The position numbers and the translations under genes were made by a program. The notes beneath the pieces are model-generated. The model had not been told where the DNA came from, searched no databases, and saw nothing but the letters and a program-made list of their open reading frames with translations. Below are positions 37,119-46,228 of a DNA stretch of 64,000 nt, one piece after another. The stretch is taken from positions 93,313 to 157,312 of the forward strand of contig JAUIJL010000005.1 in assembly GCA_030431255.1 (NCBI GenBank), in the 5' to 3' direction. Position 1 is the stretch's first letter; each line of letters starts with the position of its first letter. This stretch comes from Thermoanaerobaculia bacterium. Lineage in GTDB: Bacteria > Acidobacteriota > Thermoanaerobaculia > Multivoradales > J023.

Positions 37119-37960
37119 GATTCGAGCAATCGCCCCGTGCTCAAGCGTCGTTCCGCGCCGTCCACTTCCAACCGCAAGAGGCCGTCGTCGTCAATGCCCA
37201 AAAACATCCCTCGGGTCACTTGAGCCGAGCCATCTCCACGACGATCCTCTGAGCCACGTTCCCCGGAGTCATCCCCAGAGCCGCCCGGGGCACCCTGGTC
37301 CAAACGGCAAGCGAGCTCGTCTCCGGGCTGATGGATGCTCAGCTCGCGGTAGGCGGCCAACACATCCGCGACGCCCTCAATCTCTCGCAAGGCGCAATCG
37401 ACCCGGTCCAAAAGCAGCGCGGCCAGCTCGTCCAGGGAGAGGGGGCTGCCCCGCTCCGCCACCGAGATCGCTCGCGATTCCTTGAACAGGGCGGAAGCAC
37501 CGTGGTTCACCCCAAAGCTGACCACCGCGATGGGATCGGCGCTTCCGGAAGTCACCACATCGATCAAGATGCCCCCGATCTTCTTGCCTTCGACCATCAG
37601 GTCGTTGGGCCATTTGACCCCACAGTCTACGCCGGCGTCCTCTCGCAATGCGGTCGCCAACGCCGTGGGAACGGTCAGCGGCAAGGCCCGAGCCTGTGAG
37701 GTGCTCAGCTGACGGACCATGGAAGCATACACACCGGCTCCCGCCGGGCTCCGCCAGGGTCTACCGTGCCGCCCTTTTCCGGCGGTTTGCTGCCATGCCA
37801 AGAAATCGGATGATGGTGCTTGGTGGCCTTCGGCTTGATATTCCTTGGCCGCCCTACGAGCCAGGTCGTGACTGGAGGCGATGCGATGGAGTATTACCAA
37901 GCCGCGATCTTCGGCAGTGCGCGTCCGCCGCAAGCGGCGCCAAAAGGTGTCGAAATCCAT
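37115..37960 (-). CDS. birA: Biotin-protein ligase (group I, no DNA-binding domain)
   Basis: The start at ATG 37960 gives 281 residues; the longer frame has no support. The catalytic domain shows ASSHDLARRAAKEYQ, the biotin loop AGKGRHGRPWRSPAGAGVY and KWPNDLMVEGKKIGGIL. The small C-terminal domain contains GMFLGIDDDGLLRLEVDG. The N-terminal helix-turn-helix present in regulatory BirA is missing, so it should be a pure ligase. It attaches biotin to carboxyl-carrier proteins. It is followed by coaX with a 4-base overlap. Confidence 0.93.
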   Translation of the reverse strand: MDFDTFWRRLRRTRTAEDRGLVILHRIASSHDLARRAAKEYQAEGHQAPSSDFLAWQQTAGKGRHGRPWRSPAGAGVYASMVRQLSTSQARALPLTVPTALATALREDAGVDCGVKWPNDLMVEGKKIGGILIDVVTSGSADPIAVVSFGVNHGASALFKESRAISVAERGSPLSLDELAALLLDRVDCALREIEGVADVLAAYRELSIHQPGDELACRLDQGAPGGSGDDSGERGSEDRRGDGSAQVTRGMFLGIDDDGLLRLEVDGAERRLSTGRLLES

Positions 37961-38083
37961 TGAAGATCTTTCGAACGGGAAAGCCCGCCTCCGATCCCAG
38001 CGATTCTCGCGGAGGTCGGAGCCGGGCCGTAGCAAGTCTAGTTCGCGGACCGCTGGTACCGACTAGGCGTCCCCAACCGGCTG

Positions 38084-38950
38084 CTAGGCCGATTCTACTT
38101 GGCGCTCAAGCTCGTGAATTCGCTCCCGAACCACGACCTCCGCCAAGTCGGGAAGCACCTCCCAAGCCACTTCTTTGAGAATCTTGTCGCTGAGCAGCTC
38201 CGCTACTCTGCGAGCGATACGGTCCACATCGCCGTCGGACAAACCACCTTCGGCCGCAGCAGACCCTTCTTCCGATGCGGCAGAAGCCTCTGGGGCCGGC
38301 GCTTCGGGCGCCGACGGAGCCGCCGCGGTTTTGCGCTCCATCGGACGGGTGTCTACGGTATCTCCCGCGGGCGAATTCGGCGGCGGGACCGTCAGGGGAG
38401 CTACGGGCTCAGCCTCTACCAACGGCTGAGGTGCGGCCGGCTGAGGTGCGGCCGGCTGAGGTGCGGCCGGCTGAGGTGCCGGAGCCGAGGGCATTTCCGG
38501 CACTCGCGCTTCCTGCGGCATAGCCGAAGGCAGCACCATCGGCTCCGAGGCCGGGGGCCCGACTGCAGGGGCCGCGGATTGGGCGGCCGATGCGCTGACC
38601 AAGGCTTCGACCCGATTCAAGAGCTCTTGGGAGTCGAAAGGTTTCTTCAGATGGCCGTCGGAGCCGCATGCCGCGGCTTCCGCTTCGTCGAATTGCTCGA
38701 AGGTTCCCACCAGCAGCAACACGGGCAGCCCGGGCAAGTTGGCCTTTGCGTGGCGGCAGACGTCATAACCGCCGGCCCCGGGCATGTGAACGTCGGCGAT
38801 GAGCAAATCAGGTCTCATCTCCGACAGTTTTTGGATCGCTGAGCTGCCGTCACTCACCGCGACGACCTGGTAGTCCTCATCCATGAAGGTGAGCTCGACC
38901 ACCTTCTGAATCGTCATACTGTCGTCGGCGAGCAATATCGTCCTGGCCAT
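38084..38950 (-). CDS. Receiver-domain response regulator with a Pro/Ala-rich linker
   Basis: The start at ATG 38950, after AGCGGAGG, gives 288 residues. The receiver domain (residues 1-120) has ARTILLADDSMTIQKVVEL, the phosphorylated Asp in PDLLIADVHMPGAGG, and Lys in HLKKPFDSQEL. A low-complexity Pro/Ala/Gln linker follows (residues 150-225), with PAAPQ units. A C-terminal helical region (IARRVAELLSDKILKEVAWE, then VLPDLAEVVVRERIHELERQ) closes the protein. There is no DNA-binding output, so it resembles single-domain regulators of motility or gliding, such as FrzZ types. The C-terminal helix may dock a partner. Confidence 0.85.
   Translation of the reverse strand: MARTILLADDSMTIQKVVELTFMDEDYQVVAVSDGSSAIQKLSEMRPDLLIADVHMPGAGGYDVCRHAKANLPGLPVLLLVGTFEQFDEAEAAACGSDGHLKKPFDSQELLNRVEALVSASAAQSAAPAVGPPASEPMVLPSAMPQEARVPEMPSAPAPQPAAPQPAAPQPAAPQPLVEAEPVAPLTVPPPNSPAGDTVDTRPMERKTAAAPSAPEAPAPEASAASEEGSAAAEGGLSDGDVDRIARRVAELLSDKILKEVAWEVLPDLAEVVVRERIHELERQVESA
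38425..38479. repeat. 15-bp tandem repeat encoding PAAPQ units
   Basis: A 15-bp unit (GCTGAGGTGCGGCCG in phase) is repeated about three and a half times with identical bases. It encodes the Pro/Ala/Gln linker of the receiver-domain protein. The exact copies suggest recent slippage. Confidence 0.75.
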
Positions 38951-39096
38951 TACGCCTCCGCTGGTGTCGTCTCTTCGATTGTGCCTATTGGGCAAAGTAA
39001 CACTCCGGTATTCCGGAGTCAACAAAGCCTCGGTGCCTGATCCATCGCCCCAAGCCCTTTAACTATCGTGGCTTGGGCCCTCTCGGAGGGGTCGCA

Positions 39097-42000
39097 TCAG
39101 AGATTCCGTCGATACTCCCCACCCACCTCGTACAAAGCGTGGGTGATCTGGCCGAGGGAGCATACCTCAGAAGCCCTGAGCAGAGCCTCGAAAAGGTTAC
39201 CCCTGGCAAGCGCCGTCTTTCGGAGGTCGGCCAATGCGGCGGGCGCCCGGTCTTGATATCGATCCTGAAACTCCTCGAGCCGCCGAATGCACTCGCGCTT
39301 CTCCTCCGGGGTGGCGCGGATCAAATCCACCTGCCTCGGTACCCCGGCCTTCTCCGGATCTTTGGGCAAGAAGGTATTGACACCGATGATCGGCAGCTCA
39401 CCGGAGTGTTTGAGATGCTCGTATTTCATCGAGTCGTTTTGGATCTCACCGCGCTGATATTGCAGCTCCATCGCTCCCAACACCCCGCCGCGCTCCGAAA
39501 TGCGATCGAATTCCTCGAGCACCGCTTGCTCCACCAAATCGGTCAGCTCCTCGATCAAGAAGCTACCCTGGGTGGCGTTCTCGCACATCACCTGACCGAA
39601 TTCTTTGTTGATGATCAATTGGATCGCCATCGCCCGCCGGACAGACTCTTCGGTCGGGGTGGTGATCGCCTCGTCATAGGCATTGGTGTGCAGGGATTGG
39701 GCGTTGTCGTAGGTGGCGAGCAGGGCCTGGAGCGTGGTGCGGATGTCGTTGAATTGGATTTCCATCGCATGCAGGGAGCGCCCGCTGGTCTGGATGTGGT
39801 ACTTCAGCTTCTGGGATCGGCTGTTGGCGCCGTAGCGATCGCGAAGGGCTACCGCCCAAATCCTGCGCGCCACCCGCCCGATCACCGAATACTCGGCGTC
39901 CATGCCGTTGGAGAAGAAGAAACTCAAATTCGGAGCGAAGTCGTCGATGTCCATGCCCCGTGCCAAGTAGTACTCGACGTAGGTCAAACCATTGGCCAGA
40001 GTGAAGGCCAGCTGATGGATGGGATTCGCCCCCGCTTCAGCGATGTGGTAGCCGGAGATCGACACGGAGTAGAAGTTGCGGACGCCGTTCTCAATGAAAA
40101 ATTGTTGGACGTCGCCCATGCACCTCAAGGCGAACTCGGTGGAGAAAATGCAAGTGTTCTGGCCCTGATCTTCCTTCAGAATGTCCGCCTGCACCGTGCC
40201 GCGCACCGCTTTCAACGCCTTGGCTCTGAGCTCGGAGAATTCCTCGTCCGTCAGCAGCTCGCGGACCTCGTCCCACGAGGAGCCGCGCAATCGGTCGGGC
40301 TGAAGCTCTTGCTCCGCCGTGATGTCGAGCCGTCCTTGCTCGCGCAAGAAACGTCGGCATTGCTGACGGATCGCGGTGTTCATGAAGAACGCCAATAGGG
40401 TCGGGGCCGGTCCGTTGATGGTCATCGACACCGACGTCATCGGATCGCAAAGATCGAAACCGGCGTAAAGCTGCTCGGCTTCCTCGACGGTGAAGATCGC
40501 CACTCCGGATTCGCCGATCTTGCCGTAGATATCCGGCCGTTCTCCCGGCTCCTCGCCGTAGAGGGTCAAAGCGTCGAACGCCGTGGACAATCGTTTGGCC
40601 GGCTGGGCGTCGGCGAGGTAGTGGAAGCGCTTGTTGGTCCGCTCCGAGGTGCCCTCACCAGCGAACATACGGGTCGGATCTTCCGCTTCCCGCTTCATCG
40701 GAAAGACCCCGGAGGTGAAGGGGAATTCTCCGGGCGCGGCTTCCATCAATCGCCACTGTAGCTTGTCCGCCGCCGAGCGGAATTTCGGACGGGCCACTTT
40801 GGGAATTTGGGTCCCGGAAAGGGTCTCGCGGTAATTGTCGACGCGAATATCCCTGCCACGGACTTGGTAGACGAATTGACCGCCCTGATATTGACCGTCC
40901 CAGGCATCCCACTCGCTGAGCAAGTCGCGGCAACGGGTATCCAAACGGCCGATCAAGCGGTCGTGCTCGGCGATCAACTGGGTGATCGCCTCGGAGTGAT
41001 CAGCCGAGGAAGAGCCTTCGGCGCTCCCGAAGGCTTGCCAGGAGTCGGGCACGGCGGCGCCGAGCACCGACAAAGCGCCCCGCAAGGCCTCGACTTCCGC
41101 TGCCGCCTCTACCTGCTCGTCGGCCCATTGGCGATAGGCGCGACAGGTTTCGGACACTTCCGCGAGGTATCGAGTCCGGGCCGGTGGAATGATCGCCTGT
41201 CCGCTGTCCGTGACCCGGCGCTCGTCCGCGGGAAAGCTGGACTGCCAGTCGAGGTCCAACTTGCGGTTGAGGATCTCGATCAGATGAGCATAGAAGGCGT
41301 TGACGCCGGTGTCGTTGAAGTGCGCGGCGCTGGTGCCGAAAATCGGAAGCTGTTCCGCTGGGGTGTCCCAGAGGTTGTGGTTGCGCTGGAATTGCTTGCG
41401 CACATCGCGCAAAGCATCCTCGCTGCCGCGCCGCGTGAATTTGTTGATCGCCACCAAATCGGCGTAATCCAACATGTCGATTTTTTCCAGCTGCGATGGC
41501 GCGCCGTATTCGGCGGTCATCACGTAAATCGCCAAATCACAAAGCTCGGCGACCCGGCTGTCCCCTTGACCGATGCCCGCGGTTTCGAGAATCACCAGAT
41601 CCAGCTCGTTGCGAACCACATCGATGACGTCTTTGATCGACTCCGAAACCTCCCCTTGGGCTCCGCGGGTGGCGACCGAACGCATGAACACCCGCGGGTT
41701 CTTGAGGGAGTTGAATCGAATTCGATCTCCCAACAGCGCCCCACCGGTCTTTCGTCGCGTCGGATCCGCGCACAGCACCGCGATCTTCTTGTCCTCGAAG
41801 TCCGTGAGAAACCGGCGCACCAGCTCGTCGGTGAGGGACGACTTGCCGGCACCGCCGGTGCCGGTGATGCCGACCACCGGCGCCGGTCGACGCTCGGAGG
41901 CCGGCTCGGCGACTGTGGCTGCGACTGTGGCTGCGACTGTGCCGGGCTCTGTGCCCACTTCTGTGCCCGCTTCGGCCCGGGTGATGTCCCGCGCCAAATG

Positions 42001-42483
42001 CTGGTAAGCCCCGTTGACCGACACTTCCAGGTCGCGGACGGGAAAGTCACAACCTTCCACCACCTGGTTGATCATGCCTTGGAGGCCCATGTTGCGCCCG
42101 TCTTCCGGGGAGAAGATGCGATCGATCTTGTCCTCATGCAGCTGGTCGATCTCCTCCGGCACGATGGTCCCACCGCCGCCGCCGTAGATCTTGACGTGCT
42201 CGAGCCCGACCTCATCCAACCGCTGACGCAGGTAGCGGAAGAACTCCATGTGCCCACCTTGGTAGGACGTAATCGCCACGCCCTGGGCGTCTTCCTGAAT
42301 CGCCGCCTGAACGATGTCCTCGACGCTGCGGTTGTGCCCTAGGTGGATGATTTCCGCCCCGGTCGCCTGCATGATGCGGCGCATGATGTTGATCGACGCG
42401 TCATGGCCGTCGAAAAGAGCTGTGGAGGTGACGATGCGAACCGGATTTTCCGGCCGATAGGGAGAGGTCTCGTGAGCAGACAT
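39097..42483 (-). CDS. icmF: Fused isobutyryl-CoA mutase IcmF
   Basis: This 1128-residue enzyme has the IcmF domain order. An N-terminal B12-binding domain has FDGHDASINIMRRIMQATGA, with the DxHxxG-type His, and GGGGTIVPEEI. A MeaB-like GTPase follows with P-loop GITGTGGAGKSS and NKFTRRGSEDAL. The C-terminal mutase barrel contains SVSISGYHIAEAGANP and RYGANSRSQKLKYHIQTSGR. It interconverts isobutyryl-CoA and butyryl-CoA using adenosylcobalamin, with its own GTPase for cofactor maintenance. A low-complexity linker with VAATVAAT lies between the first two domains. Two acyl-CoA dehydrogenases precede it on the same strand. Confidence 0.94.
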   Translation of the reverse strand: MSAHETSPYRPENPVRIVTSTALFDGHDASINIMRRIMQATGAEIIHLGHNRSVEDIVQAAIQEDAQGVAITSYQGGHMEFFRYLRQRLDEVGLEHVKIYGGGGGTIVPEEIDQLHEDKIDRIFSPEDGRNMGLQGMINQVVEGCDFPVRDLEVSVNGAYQHLARDITRAEAGTEVGTEPGTVAATVAATVAEPASERRPAPVVGITGTGGAGKSSLTDELVRRFLTDFEDKKIAVLCADPTRRKTGGALLGDRIRFNSLKNPRVFMRSVATRGAQGEVSESIKDVIDVVRNELDLVILETAGIGQGDSRVAELCDLAIYVMTAEYGAPSQLEKIDMLDYADLVAINKFTRRGSEDALRDVRKQFQRNHNLWDTPAEQLPIFGTSAAHFNDTGVNAFYAHLIEILNRKLDLDWQSSFPADERRVTDSGQAIIPPARTRYLAEVSETCRAYRQWADEQVEAAAEVEALRGALSVLGAAVPDSWQAFGSAEGSSSADHSEAITQLIAEHDRLIGRLDTRCRDLLSEWDAWDGQYQGGQFVYQVRGRDIRVDNYRETLSGTQIPKVARPKFRSAADKLQWRLMEAAPGEFPFTSGVFPMKREAEDPTRMFAGEGTSERTNKRFHYLADAQPAKRLSTAFDALTLYGEEPGERPDIYGKIGESGVAIFTVEEAEQLYAGFDLCDPMTSVSMTINGPAPTLLAFFMNTAIRQQCRRFLREQGRLDITAEQELQPDRLRGSSWDEVRELLTDEEFSELRAKALKAVRGTVQADILKEDQGQNTCIFSTEFALRCMGDVQQFFIENGVRNFYSVSISGYHIAEAGANPIHQLAFTLANGLTYVEYYLARGMDIDDFAPNLSFFFSNGMDAEYSVIGRVARRIWAVALRDRYGANSRSQKLKYHIQTSGRSLHAMEIQFNDIRTTLQALLATYDNAQSLHTNAYDEAITTPTEESVRRAMAIQLIINKEFGQVMCENATQGSFLIEELTDLVEQAVLEEFDRISERGGVLGAMELQYQRGEIQNDSMKYEHLKHSGELPIIGVNTFLPKDPEKAGVPRQVDLIRATPEEKRECIRRLEEFQDRYQDRAPAALADLRKTALARGNLFEALLRASEVCSLGQITHALYEVGGEYRRNL
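41911..41940. repeat. 12-bp tandem repeat in the IcmF linker
   Basis: GACTGTGGCTGC occurs twice in exact tandem (41911-41922 and 41923-41934), plus a half copy. It encodes the ATVA repeats of the linker between the B12 and GTPase domains. Confidence 0.7.
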
Positions 42484-42563
42484 AGCTTTAACCTCGGGCC
42501 CACCGAGGTGGGCATCTATATGTGAACCGAAGGCGATCGGTGGGTCTCAGCCCCGGCTAGCTC

Positions 42564-43709
42564 CTAGCGGGTCAGATGCCGCGCGATGACCATCCGCTGC
42601 ATTTCGGAGGTGCCTTCGTAGATCGTGGTAATTCGCACGTCTCGATAGAGGCGGGCGATTTCGTAGTCCTCGCAGAATCCGTTGCCACCGTGGATCTGGA
42701 GCGCCTCCCAACAAGCCCGATTGGCGGCTTCGGAGGCATAGAGCTTGGCTTGGGACGCCAACCGTCCGGCTTCGGGGCTGTGACCCCGGGACGCGGCATA
42801 GTAGGTCAGCGTGCGGGCCGCGGCGAGCTCGGTCGCCATGGAGGCGATCTTGAACTGTATGGCCTGGTGCTTGGCGATCGGCACGCCGAATTGCACCCTC
42901 TCCTTGGCGTAGCTGACCGCCAGCTCCAAAGCGCGTTGATGAATGCCGACGCTCTGGGCGGCGATGCCGACCCGCGAATGGTCCAGGGTCGCCATGGCGA
43001 TGCGGAACCCCTTCCCTTCCTCACCCAGAAGATAGCTCGCCGGCACCCGACAGCTGTCGAAGTAGAGCGCGGTGGTATTGGACGCCTTCAGGCCCATCTT
43101 CTCCTCGGAGCCGCCGACCCGAAATCCCGGAGCGTCCGACGGCACGACGATGGCGCTGATGCCCTGGGTGCCCTTGCCCGGGCTGGTCCGAGCCAAAACG
43201 ACGAAGTATTTGCCGTAGGCACCGTTTGTGATCCAGGCCTTCTCGCCGTCGATCACCCATTCGTCACCTTCTAGGCGGGCCACGGTTTTCATCGAGCCGG
43301 CGTCCGAGCCGGAGCCCGGCTCCGTGAGGCCAAATCCGCCGATCGCCCCTCCGGCTGCCAATTCCGGCAGCACCGCCTCCTTGACTTCGTCGGAGCCGAA
43401 TTCTTGGATCGGCCAACAGCAGACGCTATTGGTGACACTCATGGTCACCGCCACGGACGGGCAAACGGTCGCCAGCTCCTCCACCGCGATGGCGTAGGTC
43501 AAGACGTCCATCTCGGCGCCATCGTAGGCTTCGGGCACCATCATGCCCAACAAGCCCATCTCGGCCATTTCGGCGATAATGTCCTTCGGGAACTCGTGAT
43601 TCTTGTCTCGCTCGGCGGTGCCTGGACGGATGCGCTCGACGGCGAATCGCCGCACCTCTTCGCGTAACAGCTGCTGCTCCTCGTTGAGCTCAAATGTCAG
43701 CTCAGACAT
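42564..43709 (-). CDS. Acyl-CoA dehydrogenase (short/branched-chain type), copy 2
   Basis: This 381-residue flavoprotein has the two acyl-CoA dehydrogenase signatures, GGFGLTEPGSGSDAGSM and QIHGGNGFCEDYEIARLYRD. The catalytic base is the Glu in TTIYEGTSEMQRM, in the position used by short-chain and butyryl-CoA dehydrogenases. It begins 4 bases after the stop of the other dehydrogenase, so the two are co-transcribed, and IcmF follows about 80 bases later. The context suggests oxidation of butyryl- or isobutyryl-CoA. Confidence 0.92.
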   Translation of the reverse strand: MSELTFELNEEQQLLREEVRRFAVERIRPGTAERDKNHEFPKDIIAEMAEMGLLGMMVPEAYDGAEMDVLTYAIAVEELATVCPSVAVTMSVTNSVCCWPIQEFGSDEVKEAVLPELAAGGAIGGFGLTEPGSGSDAGSMKTVARLEGDEWVIDGEKAWITNGAYGKYFVVLARTSPGKGTQGISAIVVPSDAPGFRVGGSEEKMGLKASNTTALYFDSCRVPASYLLGEEGKGFRIAMATLDHSRVGIAAQSVGIHQRALELAVSYAKERVQFGVPIAKHQAIQFKIASMATELAAARTLTYYAASRGHSPEAGRLASQAKLYASEAANRACWEALQIHGGNGFCEDYEIARLYRDVRITTIYEGTSEMQRMVIARHLTR

Positions 43710-43713
43710 GACG

Positions 43714-44859
43714 TCAACCCTGGTTGAGGACCCAATTGGCGATCACCATCTTCTGGATCTCGCTGGTGCCCTCGTAGATTTCGGTGATTCGGGCGTCGCG
43801 GAAGTAGCGCTCCACGTTGTATTCCCGGATATATCCGTAACCACCATGGATTTGAACCGCCAGATTGGTCACCCGCTGGGCCATCTCGGAGGAGTAGAGC
43901 TTGGCTTGGGCCGCCTCGAGAGTGAAGCGCTTGCGGTTCATCTTGGTCCAAGCCGCTTTCCAGGTCAGCAGCCGGGCGGCGTCGAGCTCGGTCGACATAT
44001 CCGCCAAATAATGTTGGATAGCTTGGAACGAGGAAATGGGCTTGCCGAATTGCTCCCGCTCCTTGGCATATTGCACGGCTTCCTCAAAGGCTCCTTGGGC
44101 AATTCCCACCGCCTGGGACGCAATGCCGATCCGGCCGCCGTCGAGGGTCGACATTGCGACCTTGAAACCTTCACCTTCTTCTCCGAGACGGAAAGCCGCG
44201 GGAATGCGCATGTCCTCGAACGCCAGCTCGGTGGTGCCCGAGCCGTTGACACCCAGCTTGTACTCGTGGATGCCGTGGCTGTAACCGTCGATCTCCGCCG
44301 GCACGAGGAAAGCGGTGATTCCCTTGTGGCCCAGCGCCAAATCCACCGAGGCAAAAACGATCGCGACGTCGGCGTGGGTGCCGTTGGTGATGAAGACTTT
44401 GTTGCCGTTCAAGACGTAGTCGTCACCGTCTCGCCGGGCGGTGGTCCTGAGCGCCGCGGCGTCGGATCCGGCTCCAGGCTCGGTGAGCGCGAAACAGCCC
44501 AGCTTTTCGCCGGCCGCCAACGGCTTGAGGAAGAGCTCCTTTTGCTCGTCATTGCCGAATTTCATGATCGGATCACAGACGAGCGAGTTGTTGACCGACA
44601 GGATCACGCCGGTAGAGCCACAGACCCGGGAGATTTCCTCGACGACGATGCAATAGGAGATGACGTCCATGCCGGCTCCGCCCCATTCCTCGGGCACGGC
44701 CACGCCGGTCAGCCCCATTTCCCCGGCCTGACGGATCACATCGGTGGGGAAGATGCCTTTTTCGTCCGTCTCTTTGGCGATCGGCTTGACCACCTCGTCG
44801 GCGAATCGGCGCACCTCATCGCGGAGCATTTTCTGTTCGTCGTTGAGTTGAATATACAT
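43714..44859 (-). CDS. Acyl-CoA dehydrogenase (short/branched-chain type), copy 1
   Basis: This 381-residue enzyme is a paralogue of the next gene and has the same length. The signatures are CFALTEPGAGSDAAAL and IHGGYGYIREYNVERYFRD, with the catalytic Glu in EIYEGTSEIQKMV. It starts the operon of two dehydrogenases and icmF. The two copies differ throughout, so they are not a recent duplication. They probably split the substrate range (for example straight and branched C4-C5 acyl-CoAs). Confidence 0.92.
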   Translation of the reverse strand: MYIQLNDEQKMLRDEVRRFADEVVKPIAKETDEKGIFPTDVIRQAGEMGLTGVAVPEEWGGAGMDVISYCIVVEEISRVCGSTGVILSVNNSLVCDPIMKFGNDEQKELFLKPLAAGEKLGCFALTEPGAGSDAAALRTTARRDGDDYVLNGNKVFITNGTHADVAIVFASVDLALGHKGITAFLVPAEIDGYSHGIHEYKLGVNGSGTTELAFEDMRIPAAFRLGEEGEGFKVAMSTLDGGRIGIASQAVGIAQGAFEEAVQYAKEREQFGKPISSFQAIQHYLADMSTELDAARLLTWKAAWTKMNRKRFTLEAAQAKLYSSEMAQRVTNLAVQIHGGYGYIREYNVERYFRDARITEIYEGTSEIQKMVIANWVLNQG

Positions 44860-45151
44860 AACGTCTCCTAAGACCGCGGACGCGGTGACTCGATCGCTTG
44901 GATGCCTTGGGCCCGTCGATGTCGACGAGGGATGCAGACGATGTGGGCCCCAAGGGGGGAGGAAGCCCGGTCGGGCCGAGAAAGATTAGCATATCGGCTT
45001 GGTCTTGGGAGGCGGGGCCAGCGCCTTCTGACGAGAAGCGAGCGGACCGCCACCCACGGCCCGACGATTGAACGTACAATCAACCTTTGCGGTGTGATCC
45101 CAGCCGTGTCTGAGCCGCCGAACCAGCTGCGTCCGCGCAGCCCAAATTGCC

Positions 45152-46228
45152 GTGAGATTTCTGAAGGGCCGGACTTTGAAGACCCGACGACGCTACCCAA
45201 AGCTCTCCATCCGCGGCCCGGTGACTCTTTTCATCGTGGTCATCGTGCTCATGCTCACCCTGGGCATCTTGTGGAATGTAGCCTTGGTGCAGGACTACCA
45301 GAAATTGCGGGACCTCACCCATGAGGAGCCCTTTCACTGGCTGTTCATCGCCCTGGGCAGCCTACTCTTTCTCACCATCATCATTCTGTCGAGCATCCTG
45401 TCCTCACAGCTCATCGGTCAAATCCGCTGGGGGCAACGGCAGACCAACTTCATCTCCTCGGTCTCTCACGAGCTCAACTCCCCACTCTCGTCGATCAAGC
45501 TCTTTGCCCAAACCCTCCGCAGCCCGGAGCTGTCGGAGGCCGATCGCCAAAGCTTCGTCGGCAAGATCCTCGACGATGTCGAAAGGCTGCATCGGCTGAT
45601 CGCCAATATCTTGCGCGCCGCGGAGATGGACTTCCACGGAGAGGAGCTGCAGGTCGTGCCCCGACGAGTGGAGATGCGGGCTTATCTGCACGATTTCGTG
45701 GAACGAGCTTCCCATGTCTTCGTCGATGCCCGGCTGACCCTGGAGCTGGTGGCCCCAGCGACCGCTTGGGTGCGGCTGGACGAGCAGATGTTTCGACAAG
45801 TGTTGGACAACCTGCTCGACAACGCCGTTCGATATCGCGGCCAAGAGGATCCCCACGTCACGCTGCACCTGGTGATGGTCGACCCGAGTCAGATCGAGCT
45901 GAGGGTGATCGATCGAGGTATCGGCATTCCAGAGCATGAGGTCCACAACCTTTTCGATCGGTTCTACCGAATCGAGCAGGACGCCCAGCGAAAACGAAAA
46001 GGCACCGGAATCGGCCTCTATGTCGTACGATCGATCGTGCAAGCCCACGGCGGACGGGTTGGCGCCCGCTCCGATGGGCCGGGCAGGGGAGCGACTCTTT
46101 GGATTCGCCTACCGATGCTGACACCGCCGGAAGATGCGGAATCCGCAGACCCGTCCGAGGCCGCAAGCCCTGAGCCACAAACCGGTCACCGAGCCACGTC
46201 CGCCCGTCCGACGAAAGAGACTCCATGA
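45152..46228 (+). CDS. Sensor histidine kinase with two membrane segments
   Basis: The start is GTG 45152, giving 358 residues. Membrane segments lie at about 25-43 and 63-83, with only a short extracytoplasmic loop of about 20 residues between, and no HAMP domain is evident. The phospho-acceptor box is FISSVSHELNSPLSSIK. The ATPase domain has DNLLDNAVRYRG, DRGIGIPEHEV and GTGIGLYVVRSIV. The stop overlaps the start of the response regulator gene (ATGA), so the pair is coupled. Such short-loop kinases often sense within the membrane, and the nearby desaturase makes lipid state an attractive but unproven signal. Confidence 0.88.
   Translation: MRFLKGRTLKTRRRYPKLSIRGPVTLFIVVIVLMLTLGILWNVALVQDYQKLRDLTHEEPFHWLFIALGSLLFLTIIILSSILSSQLIGQIRWGQRQTNFISSVSHELNSPLSSIKLFAQTLRSPELSEADRQSFVGKILDDVERLHRLIANILRAAEMDFHGEELQVVPRRVEMRAYLHDFVERASHVFVDARLTLELVAPATAWVRLDEQMFRQVLDNLLDNAVRYRGQEDPHVTLHLVMVDPSQIELRVIDRGIGIPEHEVHNLFDRFYRIEQDAQRKRKGTGIGLYVVRSIVQAHGGRVGARSDGPGRGATLWIRLPMLTPPEDAESADPSEAASPEPQTGHRATSARPTKETP

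Noticed and set aside
40807-42342. 511-codon plus-strand open frame opposite icmF
   Set aside because: Antisense to the B12 and GTPase part of IcmF, with no recognisable domain or ribosome site.
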